Source of the DNA: Amphiduros pacificus
Lineage: Eukaryota; Annelida; Polychaeta; Phyllodocida; Hesionidae
Reading direction: 5' to 3'
NCBI GenBank assembly: GCA_949316495.1
Contig: OX439010.1
Coordinates: forward strand, 14,113,309-14,177,308
Length of the DNA stretch: 64,000 nucleotides
Positions 23,991 to 35,745 of the stretch are shown in pieces. The notes under the pieces were generated by a model. The model was not told where the DNA came from and did not search any database. It worked only from the letters and a program-made list of their open reading frames with translations. Position numbers and translations under genes: made by a program. How positions within the stretch are numbered: position 1 is the stretch's first letter; the number at the start of each line of letters is the position of its first letter.

Positions 23991-24854
23991 TGTATTTGAG
24001 AGGGTGGCATGAAATACAAGTTTGTAGCTCATATGTCACAAGTTTGTAGCAAAGTTTCTGTGATAAAATAACCGTAAGAACACAATGTGATGACATAGCA
24101 GTTCGTATCACATAAAAGAACTCATCAATGAAATAAATATCCGAAATAGTGAGATAAATAGGCATTTTATTCATTGCAGAGACATCCTTTCATCATATGA
24201 GGCGCATTTGGTTGTGTTAATATGGCCCATATAGATGGTTAAGGTGATCAGATCAGTCTGCTAATGGTATTATTGTTGGCACCAAAAATAACAATGTTAT
24301 GTACAACGATAACAAAATTACAAAACACTGTTATTCCATTGTTATGAGAGAAAACAGAACCGTAACACACGTGTGGCAGTTCACTGCAGCCAGAGTATGC
24401 TTGTGGTATTATGTAATTACATTGTTACATCAAGAGAATCGATTTCGCTCCTCATTTCATAACTGAAAATGAGTTATGACCAATTTCTGAACCACTTTTG
24501 TCAATAATATTTAGTCATTTACCAGTTTTTAAATGTTCAAATAGCTTGGTTTTCTAGAAGAAAGGGAAAAAATGTCTCGTTCAACATATCATGATTTAGC
24601 TTTTTAAATCATTTGTAACCTTTTATTAATTAATTATCCAAAGCTATGATGATGGGAACTGGATTATTCCAGTCATATTATGACAATGTTAGCTAAACCA
24701 GTTTGAAATCATTTTTAATATTATTGCAGTTATTTTATGACGAGACCTTGAGGCAGATATAGCGCTGCCTCACCGGTTTGACATGTCACAGGAAACAGGG
24801 TAACCCTTAAGGAATGTACGATAATGAATATAAGAAATTGTATCATGAATGTCA
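23991..24854. other. Non-coding stretch, nothing recognised
   Basis: AT-rich, unique-looking sequence without exon or repeat signals. Confidence 0.55.
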
Positions 24855-25180
24855 TTTCGCATGGCCGGGAATCAAACCCACAACCTTTGGATTATCACAG
24901 AGAAATTGCTGAAAATAGACATGCACTCTACCTAACAGTAACTTCACCATGGCCCGTGGCCTCAACACATCAGAGTAGGACACAAAACAACATATAACCA
25001 GTGTGTCAATAGATTTTGGAACAGACAACTGGAAGCAGTTGTATGCGGCGTATATGGAGTTTGGGAATGAGGAGATGCTAACCGTATCATGACTTACCAA
25101 ATTGCACAAACCATCTGGGATTCGAACCCCCAGATGTCTTACCGCTGAGCTTTGTACCATTCCCCTATATACATATCGAG
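24855..25180 (-). mobile_element. tRNA-derived SINE(s) with two pol III promoter modules
   Basis: On the minus strand two tRNA-like modules lie about 250 bp apart in the same orientation. The first has an A-box-like TACAAAGCTCAGCGG (25142-25156) and a perfect B box GGTTCGAATCC (25118-25128) inside a T-arm stem CTGGG...CCCAG, but only about 14 bases separate them, so the anticodon arm is missing. The second has GTTAGGTAGAG (24926-24936), then AATCCAAAGGTTGTGGGTTT and GATTCCCGG (B box GGTTTGATTCC, 24868-24878), a good match to a tRNA 3' half. It could be one composite SINE or two insertions. An overlapping 118-codon frame is incidental. Confidence 0.6.
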
Positions 25181-26847
25181 ATGAATTAGTGAATGAATTT
25201 TTAATCATGAAGTGGCATAAGATGGTACTTCGGTGCTTTGAAATAACATAAAATTAGATAACAAAGAATATGTACATTTGACGTCCCATTATCATCATGC
25301 ACGCATTTATTATTGTAGTAATGTCTTTCTGTTATTACCAAAGGTGACCCAGTAAAGAATAACATTCCTCCCAGCATCCGCGAACAGAGATTATTCTTTT
25401 TGCTGGCAAAGGCTATGCATGACAAAGTGAACATGAGTAGTTCTGATAGAAAAAAATCCAATCGGAAATGAAACAGAGATTGCAATCATTTCAAAAGTTA
25501 TATCTATGTAAATCGCCTCACAGAGATGTTCAATAAAATGACAAGATTTGTTTCCATAACTAAGCCAAACATGTCCCTGGGAAAATCATGTTTGCTATTG
25601 AAAGAACTAATAATGTAAAATGAACGTCGAGTGCTGCCTTTTGATGATGTCTGTCTAAAACTCTGATGTGGAGGTTTGGGAGGATTCGTTTTGCTTTGTC
25701 AGAGCATATTTGTGAACCAATCAGAATACGAATTGATGTGGAGTGTTGGTTGGAAATCTGTCACGTGACCTTCAGCCATTGTAAACCTTCTTTAAACTGA
25801 GGTCACCCAGGTTACAATACATATAGAAAATCTGCATGTAATTCAATCAAGGCCCTTTGTCAAATAGTCTCCTGGTGGATCAATTTTACATAAATATTTC
25901 CACTCTTAAGTAATTAAATGTCTAAATAACCGGGCTGGAGGGCACGCGAGGCATTCAACAGCTAGAGAATCCCCATATTCGACACTCTAGGCTTCTGGAA
26001 CATTTCTCTACACCTGAAATGGAAATAAAACATCTGAGCTAATTTGTGTATGCCACTTTAATTATACGTTTTGTCAATAGGGTACATTTATTCAATACTG
26101 CATGAGAGGTAATACGTGAACCCAAACACACATTACGCCTCAAAATGTGTAGTTTTTGCTTGAACGTACATTACCAAATAGGTGAAATGAAATTGTGTAA
26201 AATATCTTGGCAAAAGCTTGACAACTTCATGATTTGAGAGTTTTATGCAACTATGAAATTGTGTATTAAGTTGAAATAATTATATCACGAATCTACATCA
26301 TAAAATGTTTACAATGTATTTTGCTGCCAACTGCAATTTCAGTGCCACATGCCTGTGACATATAAGATAGCACCACAGATGCAATGGAAAAATCAAGGAG
26401 AGACTGTTTAATGTCTTAATAGCACCAGATTGATTAAAATGAAGAAAGATAGACACAATTTACACTGTTGGTTCAAATGAGGATCCGTCTAGTAAATCAA
26501 TCAGTTGGTGATGTGTACCTATTAAAGCACCCAATTTTCAAATCTGTTCCCATGTTTACCAAACCGAGGTCTATCATAGAAACCGATATTTTGTGATTAA
26601 AACTAGAAATATTATAAATATTATCATATTATTAGATTAAGATAAACAGTATAAACAATGTCTTGTTAAGGATCAGTAGCATCATTAAAACCATGACATT
26701 TTTTATTGTCTCATAAAATGAAAAACGTCGGTAGACTAAAGGAGCATGGCTTAGTGTCACCTCTATCTCCAGGCAATCTCCTCAACCACAGAATGGCCAG
26801 TCAGAACAATTTCTGCCTGTCACAATTTTGTAGATGGTGTTAGCCAG
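25181..26847. other. Non-coding stretch, nothing recognised
   Basis: No gene or repeat is supported. Mixed composition at 25.6-26.0 kb, AT-rich elsewhere. Confidence 0.55.
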
Positions 26848-26942
26848 TGATATATGGTGTGCCGAATCTGTCATCATTCTGGCTACATTACTCATCTATG
26901 GAGTGTCAAATTTGTCATCATTCCGGGCATATCACTCATCTG
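26848..26942. repeat. 46-bp tandem doublet
   Basis: TATGG(T/A)GTG(C/T)C, then AA(T/A)(C/T)TGTCATCATTC and ACTCATCT, occurs twice with substitutions. Confidence 0.7.
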
Positions 26943-28063
26943 AGACAACCCTATTCTACAAGCTTACACCCAGCACAGTGACCCTGACCCGGAAGCACTA
27001 CTTTACCCTTTTTTCATATTATTCCACTGAATGCCCCACATCTAACCATTAAACAAGATATTACCGATAAACACTGCTGACAACTTTTTTTTTTAAGTTT
27101 TAAATTCACACTAGATATGCTTGTCTTTCTATGTTAGCATGTCAAACATAATTAAATATAAAAATAGTTCTATATCTTGTTCAGGCAATAACTTCATTCA
27201 AGGTTTACACATGATGGAAATCTGTAGCGCAGACAATATGAAATATTTTCTCACAGACACATGGAATAGACTGAGTATCTCTTATGTGAGATGGTAACAG
27301 CTGTATAGTGCTATGAAGCAATGAAGACACATTTCACACATGAGCTCGTCCCACATTGTCGTAGCTTTATTAACATGATAGCGCACATGCCGCCCGTCAG
27401 CTCTGTTACAAGTCTGTCTACGCCAATGTAGGATTTATATGTACACTGTTGATTAAAAATATTATCTTAATTTTTACATAAAATAAATAAGCTTAGAAAA
27501 AAACATGATATTTCCTGTTTGCAAGCAGACATTTGGTTAATTCATCGAAATTATGGACCACTGTAATATAATGGGGGAATCTTGAAGAGCTGTTCAGTTT
27601 TGAATGCTCGTGGTATGGCCCCTGTAGAGGGAGTAGTTAGTTATCGCTCCTACCCTCGGTGTATATGACAGTTAGCTGCTCTCTCGGTGGCAACAATTCC
27701 TCAGCTGTGTTTCGTCATAGTCATCTTTACTTATTTTCATCCAGCTAGACCACTATATGATTTTTCCGCCACGTTAAAGTTATTTTATTAAATGGGATAT
27801 ATCTAATTCAAGCCAACAGGAAAGAACATAACACGATGCTTATCACTCTTTCATAATCAGGTTTTGTAACAATATAAGTATATGTTAGTGTTTTAAGAAT
27901 GAATGTCTTTTAAATTTGTTGGTACACGCCACATTAGGTCTCTAAGTTTAGAGGTCAAGGTGGCAATTAGCATAGTTTCTTTTTGTGTCCTATCCTATGT
28001 TACTTTAAACTGTTAAAGTGAGGAGATATTATTTTATATGTTGTCATTTGTTTGTTTTTTGTA
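26943..28063. other. Non-coding stretch, nothing recognised
   Basis: AT-rich sequence. It leads into a T-rich tract at 28064-28081 that could serve as a polypyrimidine tract for the candidate exon that follows. Confidence 0.55.
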
Positions 28064-28081
28064 TGAACACTTTTTTTTCAG

Positions 28082-28201
28082 GACTATGTTGGCCATATTA
28101 GGGCAGATGGAAGCCTATCACCGGAACTCAATGCCCTACGCATTCGAATAGTGACTGAGGATCTTTCTATTACATTGTTCTTTTATGCGATACCAAAATA
28201 G
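28082..28201 (+). other. Candidate terminal coding exon (weak)
   Basis: A strong splice-acceptor-like tract (CACTTTTTTTTCAG, ending 28081) is followed by an open frame of 39 codons and a TAG at 28199-28201. The peptide starts DYVGHIRADG, continues SLSPELNALRIR and ends FYAIPK; it reads like ordinary protein but I cannot assign a family. A second frame from the same acceptor is open for about 23 codons (through GQMEAYHRNS). A polyadenylation signal AATAAA lies about 105 bases downstream (28307). No partner exon was found in the window, so this may be chance. Confidence 0.22.
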
Positions 28202-30766
28202 GAGATATGAACTGTCTTTTTAACTATCAAAGCTATATTTTCATAAGAGCTTTTTGTTACAACAGTTTATTGCACAAACTTACGAAATCTAGAATATAAA
28301 TCTTAGAATAAAATTAAATATTTAATGTTTGCTGAAAGATATAACTGTTGTGTTTCTAAAGGGAGGGAGAGATGGGAAAGAAACAAATTAAAAAAATAAT
28401 ACCGGAATATATTTCATGGCAAATATGAAATATAAAATAATGTCTTAAATATGGAATTGGATGGGCAGCAAGCAGGTGGGCCGAGGCTGGGCAGAGTATC
28501 TGGCAGACATGAGCCGATACCCTGACAATGCTTCCACTGATGTAATATTACCACCTCCCGCAGCAAATGGCTTCTGGCAATTTATGGCCATTTGGGGGGA
28601 TTAAATTTACTCTCATTTAGTGGAGAATTCTGCCTACCAGCCTATTTACTTACCACGCTCCAACAACGCCTGAATAAATACAATTTGTTGTGTGTTAAAG
28701 CATAAAAATGTGAGATTTTGCTCTGTTTTGCATGTGATAAATGAATACATCTCAGCAAGAAGATGTTCACGGCAAATGAAATCATCTGTTGGAATATTGA
28801 TAGGCAAACATGTAAAAAAATGCTTCCGGAATAGATGGACATATGGATTTATAAAGTAGCACATTTTACATCCAGGAATCAAGTAAATGGACACCAGAGC
28901 ATTAATAGTCAGCCAAATAACCTACAAATCCCTTCATTTGCAGCAAACAATTTGCTTCTATGTTAAATGTTTTTCCAAGTTATAATTATACCCACAAACA
29001 TTAAACCTTCTCTCATTAAACTTGGTAATCATGCTACATGAATTCTCATTGATATCTCCTTGTCTGAAAACAGCATCATTTCCATAATAAGGCCTAATTA
29101 ATGGATCAGAACCATAAGCAAGCATGCTTCATTTTACCCAATCAGGGTTTAGGTGATACACATCTCCCTTCATTTAAATAAAATTTGAAAGAGATTACAT
29201 TTGAATTTGTTTGAAAGCACAGTATTAGCAAAACTCGTATTTGGCCGATGTTCATAGTGAAGAAAGTGACTACCCTAAATGGATGCAAAGATTTTTATCA
29301 CAGAATTTTGTCTTTGGTTGTATATACAGCTCAGCAAAAACAGAGAAAATTTCACTCATTATTTGTCGCCGTACCCAAGTGTTTTTTGAAAATGAGAGAT
29401 TTATAACAAGAAGATTTTACATTTTCAGCACGATTAAACACCGTCAGTTAACAGTTGGAGACAAACATTTATTCGGTCACGAATAGACAAGAGGGACAGA
29501 TTATTTTGTTATGCATACGTCATGCTTGGCACAATATGGTCTCACAGTTGTCATGAGTGACCACATTTGGGTACGTGTGTGACCTCATTTGGTCACGTGT
29601 GTGACCATACAGATGTTTGGTTCCAACTGGTTTAACAGTTTAATAGGGATTTGATGAGGATTAGTAACTGAAAAACTCTCAAAAACAATATTTAATATCA
29701 TCACTATCACCCAACATCGTCAACATGTAGAAAGGCGCTGGTTTTTATTAGCTGTGCTGTCAGTATAGCTTTTTGCAGTGAGAAGAGAACATTTTCTGTA
29801 ATTTTGTCTGCTCGTCAAATATATATACGCTCTTTTTATCTGAAACTAAAGAGTGGATTTCTTAGTTATTTGAAGGTAGGATATATTATTGTCAGGACGT
29901 GATTCTATTTTCCGTTAGGCTCATTTGTATCATTTTTTAATAATATTTCTAAAATACAATGACAAATAATGAATTGTTTTTCACACCTTGAGTCCCCCCC
30001 GTTCCTCATTCTGCTAATATAGATTGAGGATGAAATGAAGGAGTTGCCTGCCATTATTTATACAATACAAATAGTAAATACATAATCTTTGCTAAATAGC
30101 TGGGTAAATACCAGGAAATGTTCGCAAATATTACACACATGCAATGCTCTGCACATGTACAGCTCTCAGGCCTTTGACCTACATGTACGTCCTTATATGG
30201 AACAAATCAAATAGTTATATCGGAGTAACGTGTGCTGTCAACTTAATCGAGTTTTGTCTTTCAGATCTTCGTAAAAAAAACACCTTTTCAGAAGATAACA
30301 TGTCACGTCATCATTGTAATTCAACTAGTAGTTTTTATCGATATGGATTATTTTTAATTGAATTAATTTGATATTGTCTTCAGCGAATTAAAATGAATTA
30401 ATCAGAATAATTGGGAACATTGCCTCGTAACAACAAAACTAAGATGCGGAAAAATACAAGAACCGGGCTGAGATTTGTTTGAAAATACTGATTGTTTAAG
30501 TAAAAATCATTATTTACATGCATTAACATTTGCCATTTTACTTATCTGATTCTTTTCTGGTCCAAATATGTTTGTTTTGCGCTCGTGAAAACTCACAATA
30601 AATAACACAAAAATATTGGCTGTTCATATAGATGAGGCAAAGACAAGATATTAGTTTCAGGCAATTCATTTTAATAATGAGGTTTTGCCAATTTCACATG
30701 AAAACAAAACGATTTACTCTTTATTTGGTTTAGTTTTAATTATATGGCATCCCTTGGTACTGATTT
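28202..30766. other. Non-coding stretch, possible regulatory DNA at 28.44-28.66 kb
   Basis: No gene was seen. Between 28440 and 28660 the composition is more mixed, with CAGGTG, TTTATGGCC and GGATTAAAT motifs, a texture like a conserved non-coding element. A doublet of TGACC(A/T)CATTTGG, with (T/G)GT(A/C)ACGTGTG, occurs at 29550-29605. Frames of 66-82 codons are not recognisable. Confidence 0.45.
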
Positions 30767-31470
30767 GTGAAGCGAACTATGCCAGGGACTGTACGGTGTA
30801 ATAGAAGAGGGGAGGATACGGGCAGTGATGTGGGAGACGGCCCGTGGTAAGGCACACATAGTAAACTGTGAAGTGAACTATACCAGAGACTGTACGGTGT
30901 AATAGAAGAGGGGAGGATATGGGCAGTGATGTGGGAGACGGCCCGTGGTGAGCGGCTACTGTGAAGTGAACTATGGCAGAGACTGTACGGTGTAATAGTA
31001 GAGGGGAGGATATGGGCAGTGATGTGGGAGACGGCCCGTGGTGAGCTGCTCAGGGCGCACACAGTAAACTGTGAAGTGAACTATGGCAGAGACTGTACGG
31101 CGTAATAGAAGAGGGGAGGATATGGGCAGTGATGTGGGAGACGGTCCGTGGTGAGCTCTTCAGGGTACACAGTAAACTGTGAAGTGAACTATGGCAGAAA
31201 CTGTACGGTGTAATAGTAGAGGGGATGATATGGGCAGTGATGTGGGAGACGGCCCGTGTTGAGCGGCTACTGTGAAGTGAACTATGCCAGAAACTGTACG
31301 GTGAATAGTAGAGGGGAGGATATGGGCAGCGATGTGGGAGACGGCCCGTGTTGAGCGGCTACTGTGAAGTGAACTATGGCAGAGACTGTACGGTGTAATA
31401 GTAGAGGGGAGGATATGGGCAGTGATGTGGGAGACGGTCCGTGGTGAGCAGCTCGGGGCGCACACACTGG
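30767..31470. repeat. Tandem repeat, 7 units in two length classes (about 93 and 109 bp)
   Basis: Units begin GTGAAGTGAACTATG at 30767, 30868, 30961, 31071, 31179, 31272 and 31364. All share CTGTACGGTGTAATAG, GAGGGGAGGATATGGGCAG and GTGGGAGACGGCCCGTG. Spacing is 101, 93, 110, 108, 93 and 92 bp. The longer class carries an extra segment (GCTCAGGGCGCACACAGTAA type) after GGTGAGC; the shorter class has only GGCTACT. The array is GC-richer than its surroundings. Confidence 0.92.
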
Positions 31471-32619
31471 GATCTGCTCACCTTATGCCTCGTCACACGC
31501 ATCTGAGCACACCTAATAGACATTTCCAATTTTAGGAGCATCATGAGGAGAAGTCTTTTTTTTTAGTTTCTCAACCAAACTTTTGAAAATCACATCTTAT
31601 CCCATTTCAGGTTATTCATTTCGTTTGAACGTTTTCTCTTGTCTTTTCTTGGCATAACAGCATGCTACATATATTATCAGTCGATTTTTGTTTTGCAGAT
31701 CCTTTTATCTGGTATATGCTCTGCCATCGGCCTGAATGAATAATAAGTATCTATGTAAAGAGAATCAAATGATTGCCTTTGTTATGCCTAAGGTAAACTG
31801 ACTGGATGTAATGCTGGGATGTCATTCTGTCCCTCCCTGCTTCAGTAGCCCTGCCGTCCTCTAGTCTGTGGTAATGACTTAAGGGAAACTAGCATCTTTC
31901 CTAGGCCTATTGAGGCCGTTGAAGGCTTTCTTCCATAAATGGCCTGAAATTAAACTTGTATAGTTATTTATCGCGTACAAGGGGAAACCAGCAAAATCGA
32001 TTTGAACAAAGTAAAGAAACAGTTGAAACGGTCATAAAAAAGCATCACACCTACTTACAGAAAGTGTTTGGTGATTAAAACTTGGCCAACTTTGGCTGTA
32101 ATTTGGGAGTCCAAATTAAGAGTGCATAGATAGGGTTAGATTAAGGGTGTAATCTGCCAAAATCGGCAGACAGGGAACACCTAAATCCCAGAGTAATTTC
32201 TAATCTATGTGGCCCACAAAGGCAGACCGATAGGACCAGCTCCAGAGTGGGAGAGGGCTTGTGGGAGACACTCGTGGACCTGATTAAATGTCTTGTCGAC
32301 GGTATAAACGGGGTATTATCACCAGATTAGAGGATAGACAGAAAAGCAAAGCAACCCATCACTCACGATGAGTTGTTTATGTTCTGCATACACTGCTATC
32401 TACGAAGAAATGCCCTCAACGATAGATACATTGGAAGAAATGAAGTGATTTATGTACAAGATTTAGATACAAGATGAAATCAATCAATTGTACCTTTCAC
32501 ACGTAGTAATGAACCTGGAACATGCTCATTGGAAGATGGGTACATGGGAACATTGAAAAATGCATCTGTTTTACTATTCCAATAGTTTCTCTAGTGATTC
32601 AAAGTTTTTTAACGAGCTG
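31471..32619. other. Non-coding stretch, nothing recognised
   Basis: A TTGTTTTGCAG tract ending at 31699 precedes only 14 open codons, too short to support an exon. No repeats were seen. Confidence 0.5.
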
Positions 32620-32790
32620 ACTGTCTGATATAGCTTATAGTAGAGCTGTTCTGATATAGTCCATAAAAAGTTTGTTCTAATGTGAATTATAGTATATTTA
32701 ACTGTTTTGATACTGCCTATAATAAGTCTGCCTCGATGTAGCTTATATTTACTCTCTCCTTGATATAACCTATGCCAAATCTGCCCTTAG
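32620..32790. repeat. Degenerate repeat of about 35 bp, about 5 units
   Basis: Blocks of (T/C)TGATATAG(C/T)(C/T)TATA followed by (A/G)TCTG recur every 33-38 bp with heavy divergence. Confidence 0.5.
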
Positions 32791-33352
32791 CCTATTTAAC
32801 ATCATCGGACGCTAACACAAATAAACCATATCAAATAAAATTGTATTGGATAGTTCAGTTCATCAGATTGTCTCATTAAAAGGTATGTCTTTTTTGTATT
32901 GATTTCTTTACTTTGATTCAAAATATAGTTTTATTCTATTCTATATGGGTCGATTATGATTTTCAATGCATATAGTGGTGCTCCCACATTTCCCATATGC
33001 TTTATCTTGGAGAAACATATATCTGTCTCAAATAAACTCTTCTACCCTCCTAATGGGATGGGTCGGTAAGAAAGAAGTTCACATTAATTGATAAAGGTAG
33101 ACTTTTAGTGTTCCAAGACCACAATCAAGCAGACTGTGTTCAGGGGAGGTCTTTTTGCCCACTTTCCTGTGCATTCCCTTTCGTATGGGATTATTAAAAC
33201 CCAAATGTTTTAGTGTCATTTCATATTTTATGCATGAATATATCTAACATTTTCCAAAATGAAATTGATATGAAGCAAAGAAAATGTATACCATTTATCC
33301 GTAATGTATATAGAACATATGCTTGCGAAATTCAAACAAGAAATCAGAGATC
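32791..33352. other. Non-coding stretch, nothing recognised
   Basis: AT-rich, apparently unique sequence. Confidence 0.55.
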
Positions 33353-33525
33353 AACCAATCAGATATTGTGTTTACACATGAGGTTTCCATGGGAAGCAGA
33401 AACTAACCAATCACACATTGTGTTTACACATGAGGTTTCCATGGGAAGTAAAAACTGGCCAATCGGACATTGTGTTTGCACATGAGGTTTCCATGGGAAG
33501 TAAAAACTGGCCAATCGGACATTGT
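33353..33525. repeat. 52-bp repeat with a CCAAT box in each unit, about 3.3 units
   Basis: CCAATC(G/A)(G/C)ACATTGTGTTT followed by CACATGAGGTTTCCATGGGA repeats at 52-bp spacing (33355, 33407, 33459, then a partial). The last two units are nearly identical. Confidence 0.9.
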
Positions 33526-33548
33526 ACAGATTAAGGTTATTCAATGAC

Positions 33549-34070
33549 AGCTGATGGTTTGAAATGAAAATTATTGCTGAGGTGAATAACAGTATGGAAA
33601 GAAAAGATATTATAAACAATCCGATTCAATGGCAAGTAATATATTATAAATATTGAAACATTAATACACATCACACTTTAATAGACCCTACGTCGAAGTA
33701 AATACAGTGTCTTAAAGTGGATAAAGACAGTCTTTACTATGTATTAGGCAAGTTAATAAAGATCAACTAAACTTAAAGTCTATAAAGACAGGCTTACAAA
33801 TACTTAAGGTCGGTTGATAAAGACAGACTTAGTTTTACTTTGGGCAAATTTGGAATAGATTAAATGAATGAATTCCAGAAGGTGGCACGTGATGGTTTGA
33901 AATTAAAAGTATTGTAAAGGTCAATGAATGCGTACAAACAAACAAGATGCAAAACGATTGTGATAGACAGTAAACCATGATAAACATCACACGTTTAGAG
34001 ACTATAAATCACAATTAATGTGGTGTCTTAACATAGATAAACATAGGCTTAACATTAAATTAGAAGAAAA
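33549..34070. repeat. Old tandem duplication, about 340 bp apart
   Basis: 33549-33760 and 33889-34060 share, in order, GATGGTTTGAAAT, AAAAGATA/AACAAGAT, ACATCACAC(T/G)TT, AGA, and GTGTCTTAA, then a GATAAA block. The copies carry many substitutions and small indels. Within the first, GATAAAGACAG(T/G)CTT is itself repeated about three times (33720-33830). No coding content. Confidence 0.65.
33875..33889 (+). promoter_or_regulatory. CTCF-like site
   Basis: CCAGAAGGTGGCACG agrees with the vertebrate CTCF consensus CCASYAGRKGGCRSY at 13 of 15 positions. CTCF and its zinc fingers are conserved in bilaterians. Occupancy is unknown. Confidence 0.35.
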
Positions 34071-34959
34071 AACGGTAAAGAAAATTTAAACTTTTGAGTA
34101 CTTCAATTTAAACTTCAAAGTACAAACGTAGCGTAACAAACAACACACAAAACAATTCTTTTGAAATAGTGCTTTATAAAAAAGGGTTAATACCAGAACA
34201 CAAATGACAAGAGTTAACTGCTTTAGGGAAGGCTTGTGGTTGGGCATAGAGATTGCCTGGTGGGCATTGATCGTCAAGTGGAGGGTCATCGTTTAGCCAT
34301 CTATCCACTGACCACGAGGGGCAGAGACGGGTGTAACATCGTCTGCTTACGTCGCTGAAATCTTCTGCTTGCAACAATTTAATTCAGAAAAATGAAAAAA
34401 AAAACAACCGGAATTGATCTTACCTATCGTATCCATCAAAACATCTTAACTATGTCGAAACCTGTTGAACAGAAAACTCAACATTGGCAAAATGGGTAGA
34501 CTAGAAGTTCTCAGATGCCATCATTTAACTAAGAAATGAGACAGATGGAATGTTTTTGAATTGCTGCAGGCGATACCATTCTTTTTATGAAGTTTACATA
34601 CACTAATTGACAATTAACATCCTTCACAGACAGCTTCAATAAGCCAGCATCCTTTCCTATTAAATCCTCAACGGGCAACTTGTTTTTTTATATGATGTGA
34701 AATATGATATATCTAATTTACAGATAAATCTAAAGGAAACTTACTACGTGATTATACAGAACGACATGATTTTAATATGATGACATTATACAGAACGACA
34801 TGATTTTCAATATCAAGCTTTAACTATATTTGATAGCAAATTAAAAATTCTTTTATAAAATGCATGCAACTAATATGTTAGAAACACATGAACACGTGAA
34901 ATGATATAAAGAGCATAAAGCATAAGTCCCATCATCATCTATGCCATCATCATCTATGC
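34071..34959. other. Non-coding stretch, weak SINE-like remnant
   Basis: On the minus strand near 34253-34325, CCCTCGTGGTCAGTGGATAG resembles a tRNA-type A box, but the B box (around TTGACGATCAATGCCC) is too degenerate to call. TTATACAGAACGACATGATT occurs twice (34753 and 34790). CATCATCATCTATGC is doubled at about 34931-34960. Confidence 0.45.
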
Positions 34960-35745
34960 CATCATAGTGACCCACCCTTAACCTTGATGCTGTGTTAGTG
35001 CCCCTCCCTTAATCTTAATGCTGTCTTAGTGCCCCTCCCTTAACCTTAATGTTGTGTTAGTGCCCACCCTTAACATGATATTGTGTTAGTGCCCCTCCCT
35101 TAACCCTGATGCTGTGTTAGTGCCCCTCCCTTAACCCTGATGCTGTGTTAGTGCCCCTCCCTTAACCCTGATGCTGTGTTAGTGCCCCTCCCTTAACCCT
35201 GATGCTGTGTTAGTGCCCCTCCCTTAACCATGATGCTGTGTTAGTGCCCCTCCCTTAACCCTGATGCTGTGTTAGTGCCCCTCCCTTAACCCTGATGCTG
35301 TGTTAGTGTCCCTCCCTTAACCATGATGCTGTGTTAGTGCCCCTCCTTTAACCCTGATGCTGTGTTAGTGCCCCTCCCTTAACCCTGATGCTATGTTAGT
35401 GCCCCTCCCTTAACCCTGATGCTGTGTTAGTGCCCCTCCCTTAACCATGATGCTGTGTTAGTGCCCCTCCCTTAACCCTGATGCTATGTTAGTGCCCCTC
35501 CCTTAACCATGATGCTGTGTTAGTGCCCCTCCCTTAACCATGATGTTGTGTTAGTGCCCTTCCCTTAACCCTGATGCTGTGTTAGTGCCCCTCCCTTAAC
35601 CCTGATGATGTGTTAGTGCCCCTCCCTTAACCATGATGCTGTGTTAGTGCCCCTCCCTTAACCATGATGCTGTGTTAGTAACTCTTCCCTTAACAATGAT
35701 GTTGTATTAGTGCCCTTCCCTTAACAGTGATATTGTGTTATTGAT
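34960..35745. repeat. 31-bp minisatellite, about 24 units
   Basis: The unit TGATGCTGTGTTAGTGCCCC followed by TCCCTTAACCC (or CCA) repeats every 31 bp (35106, 35137). The central units are almost identical and the outer ones are decayed, the usual pattern of array growth from the middle. Confidence 0.95.

Noticed and set aside
23027-24019. 330-codon and 241-codon minus-strand frames
   Set aside because: Products of a 15-bp stop-free unit. Two frames of the same strand are open at once.
25118-25156. Functional tRNA gene
   Set aside because: The B box is perfect, but A and B boxes are too close and the anticodon arm is missing.
24852-25208. 118-codon minus frame
   Set aside because: It lies across tRNA-derived SINE modules and is incidental.
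31689-31745. Terminal exon after TTGTTTTGCAG
   Set aside because: Only 14 codons to the stop and no polyadenylation signal nearby.
34253-34325. tRNA-derived SINE head on the minus strand
   Set aside because: Only the A-box region resembles a tRNA; the B box and arms are too degenerate.
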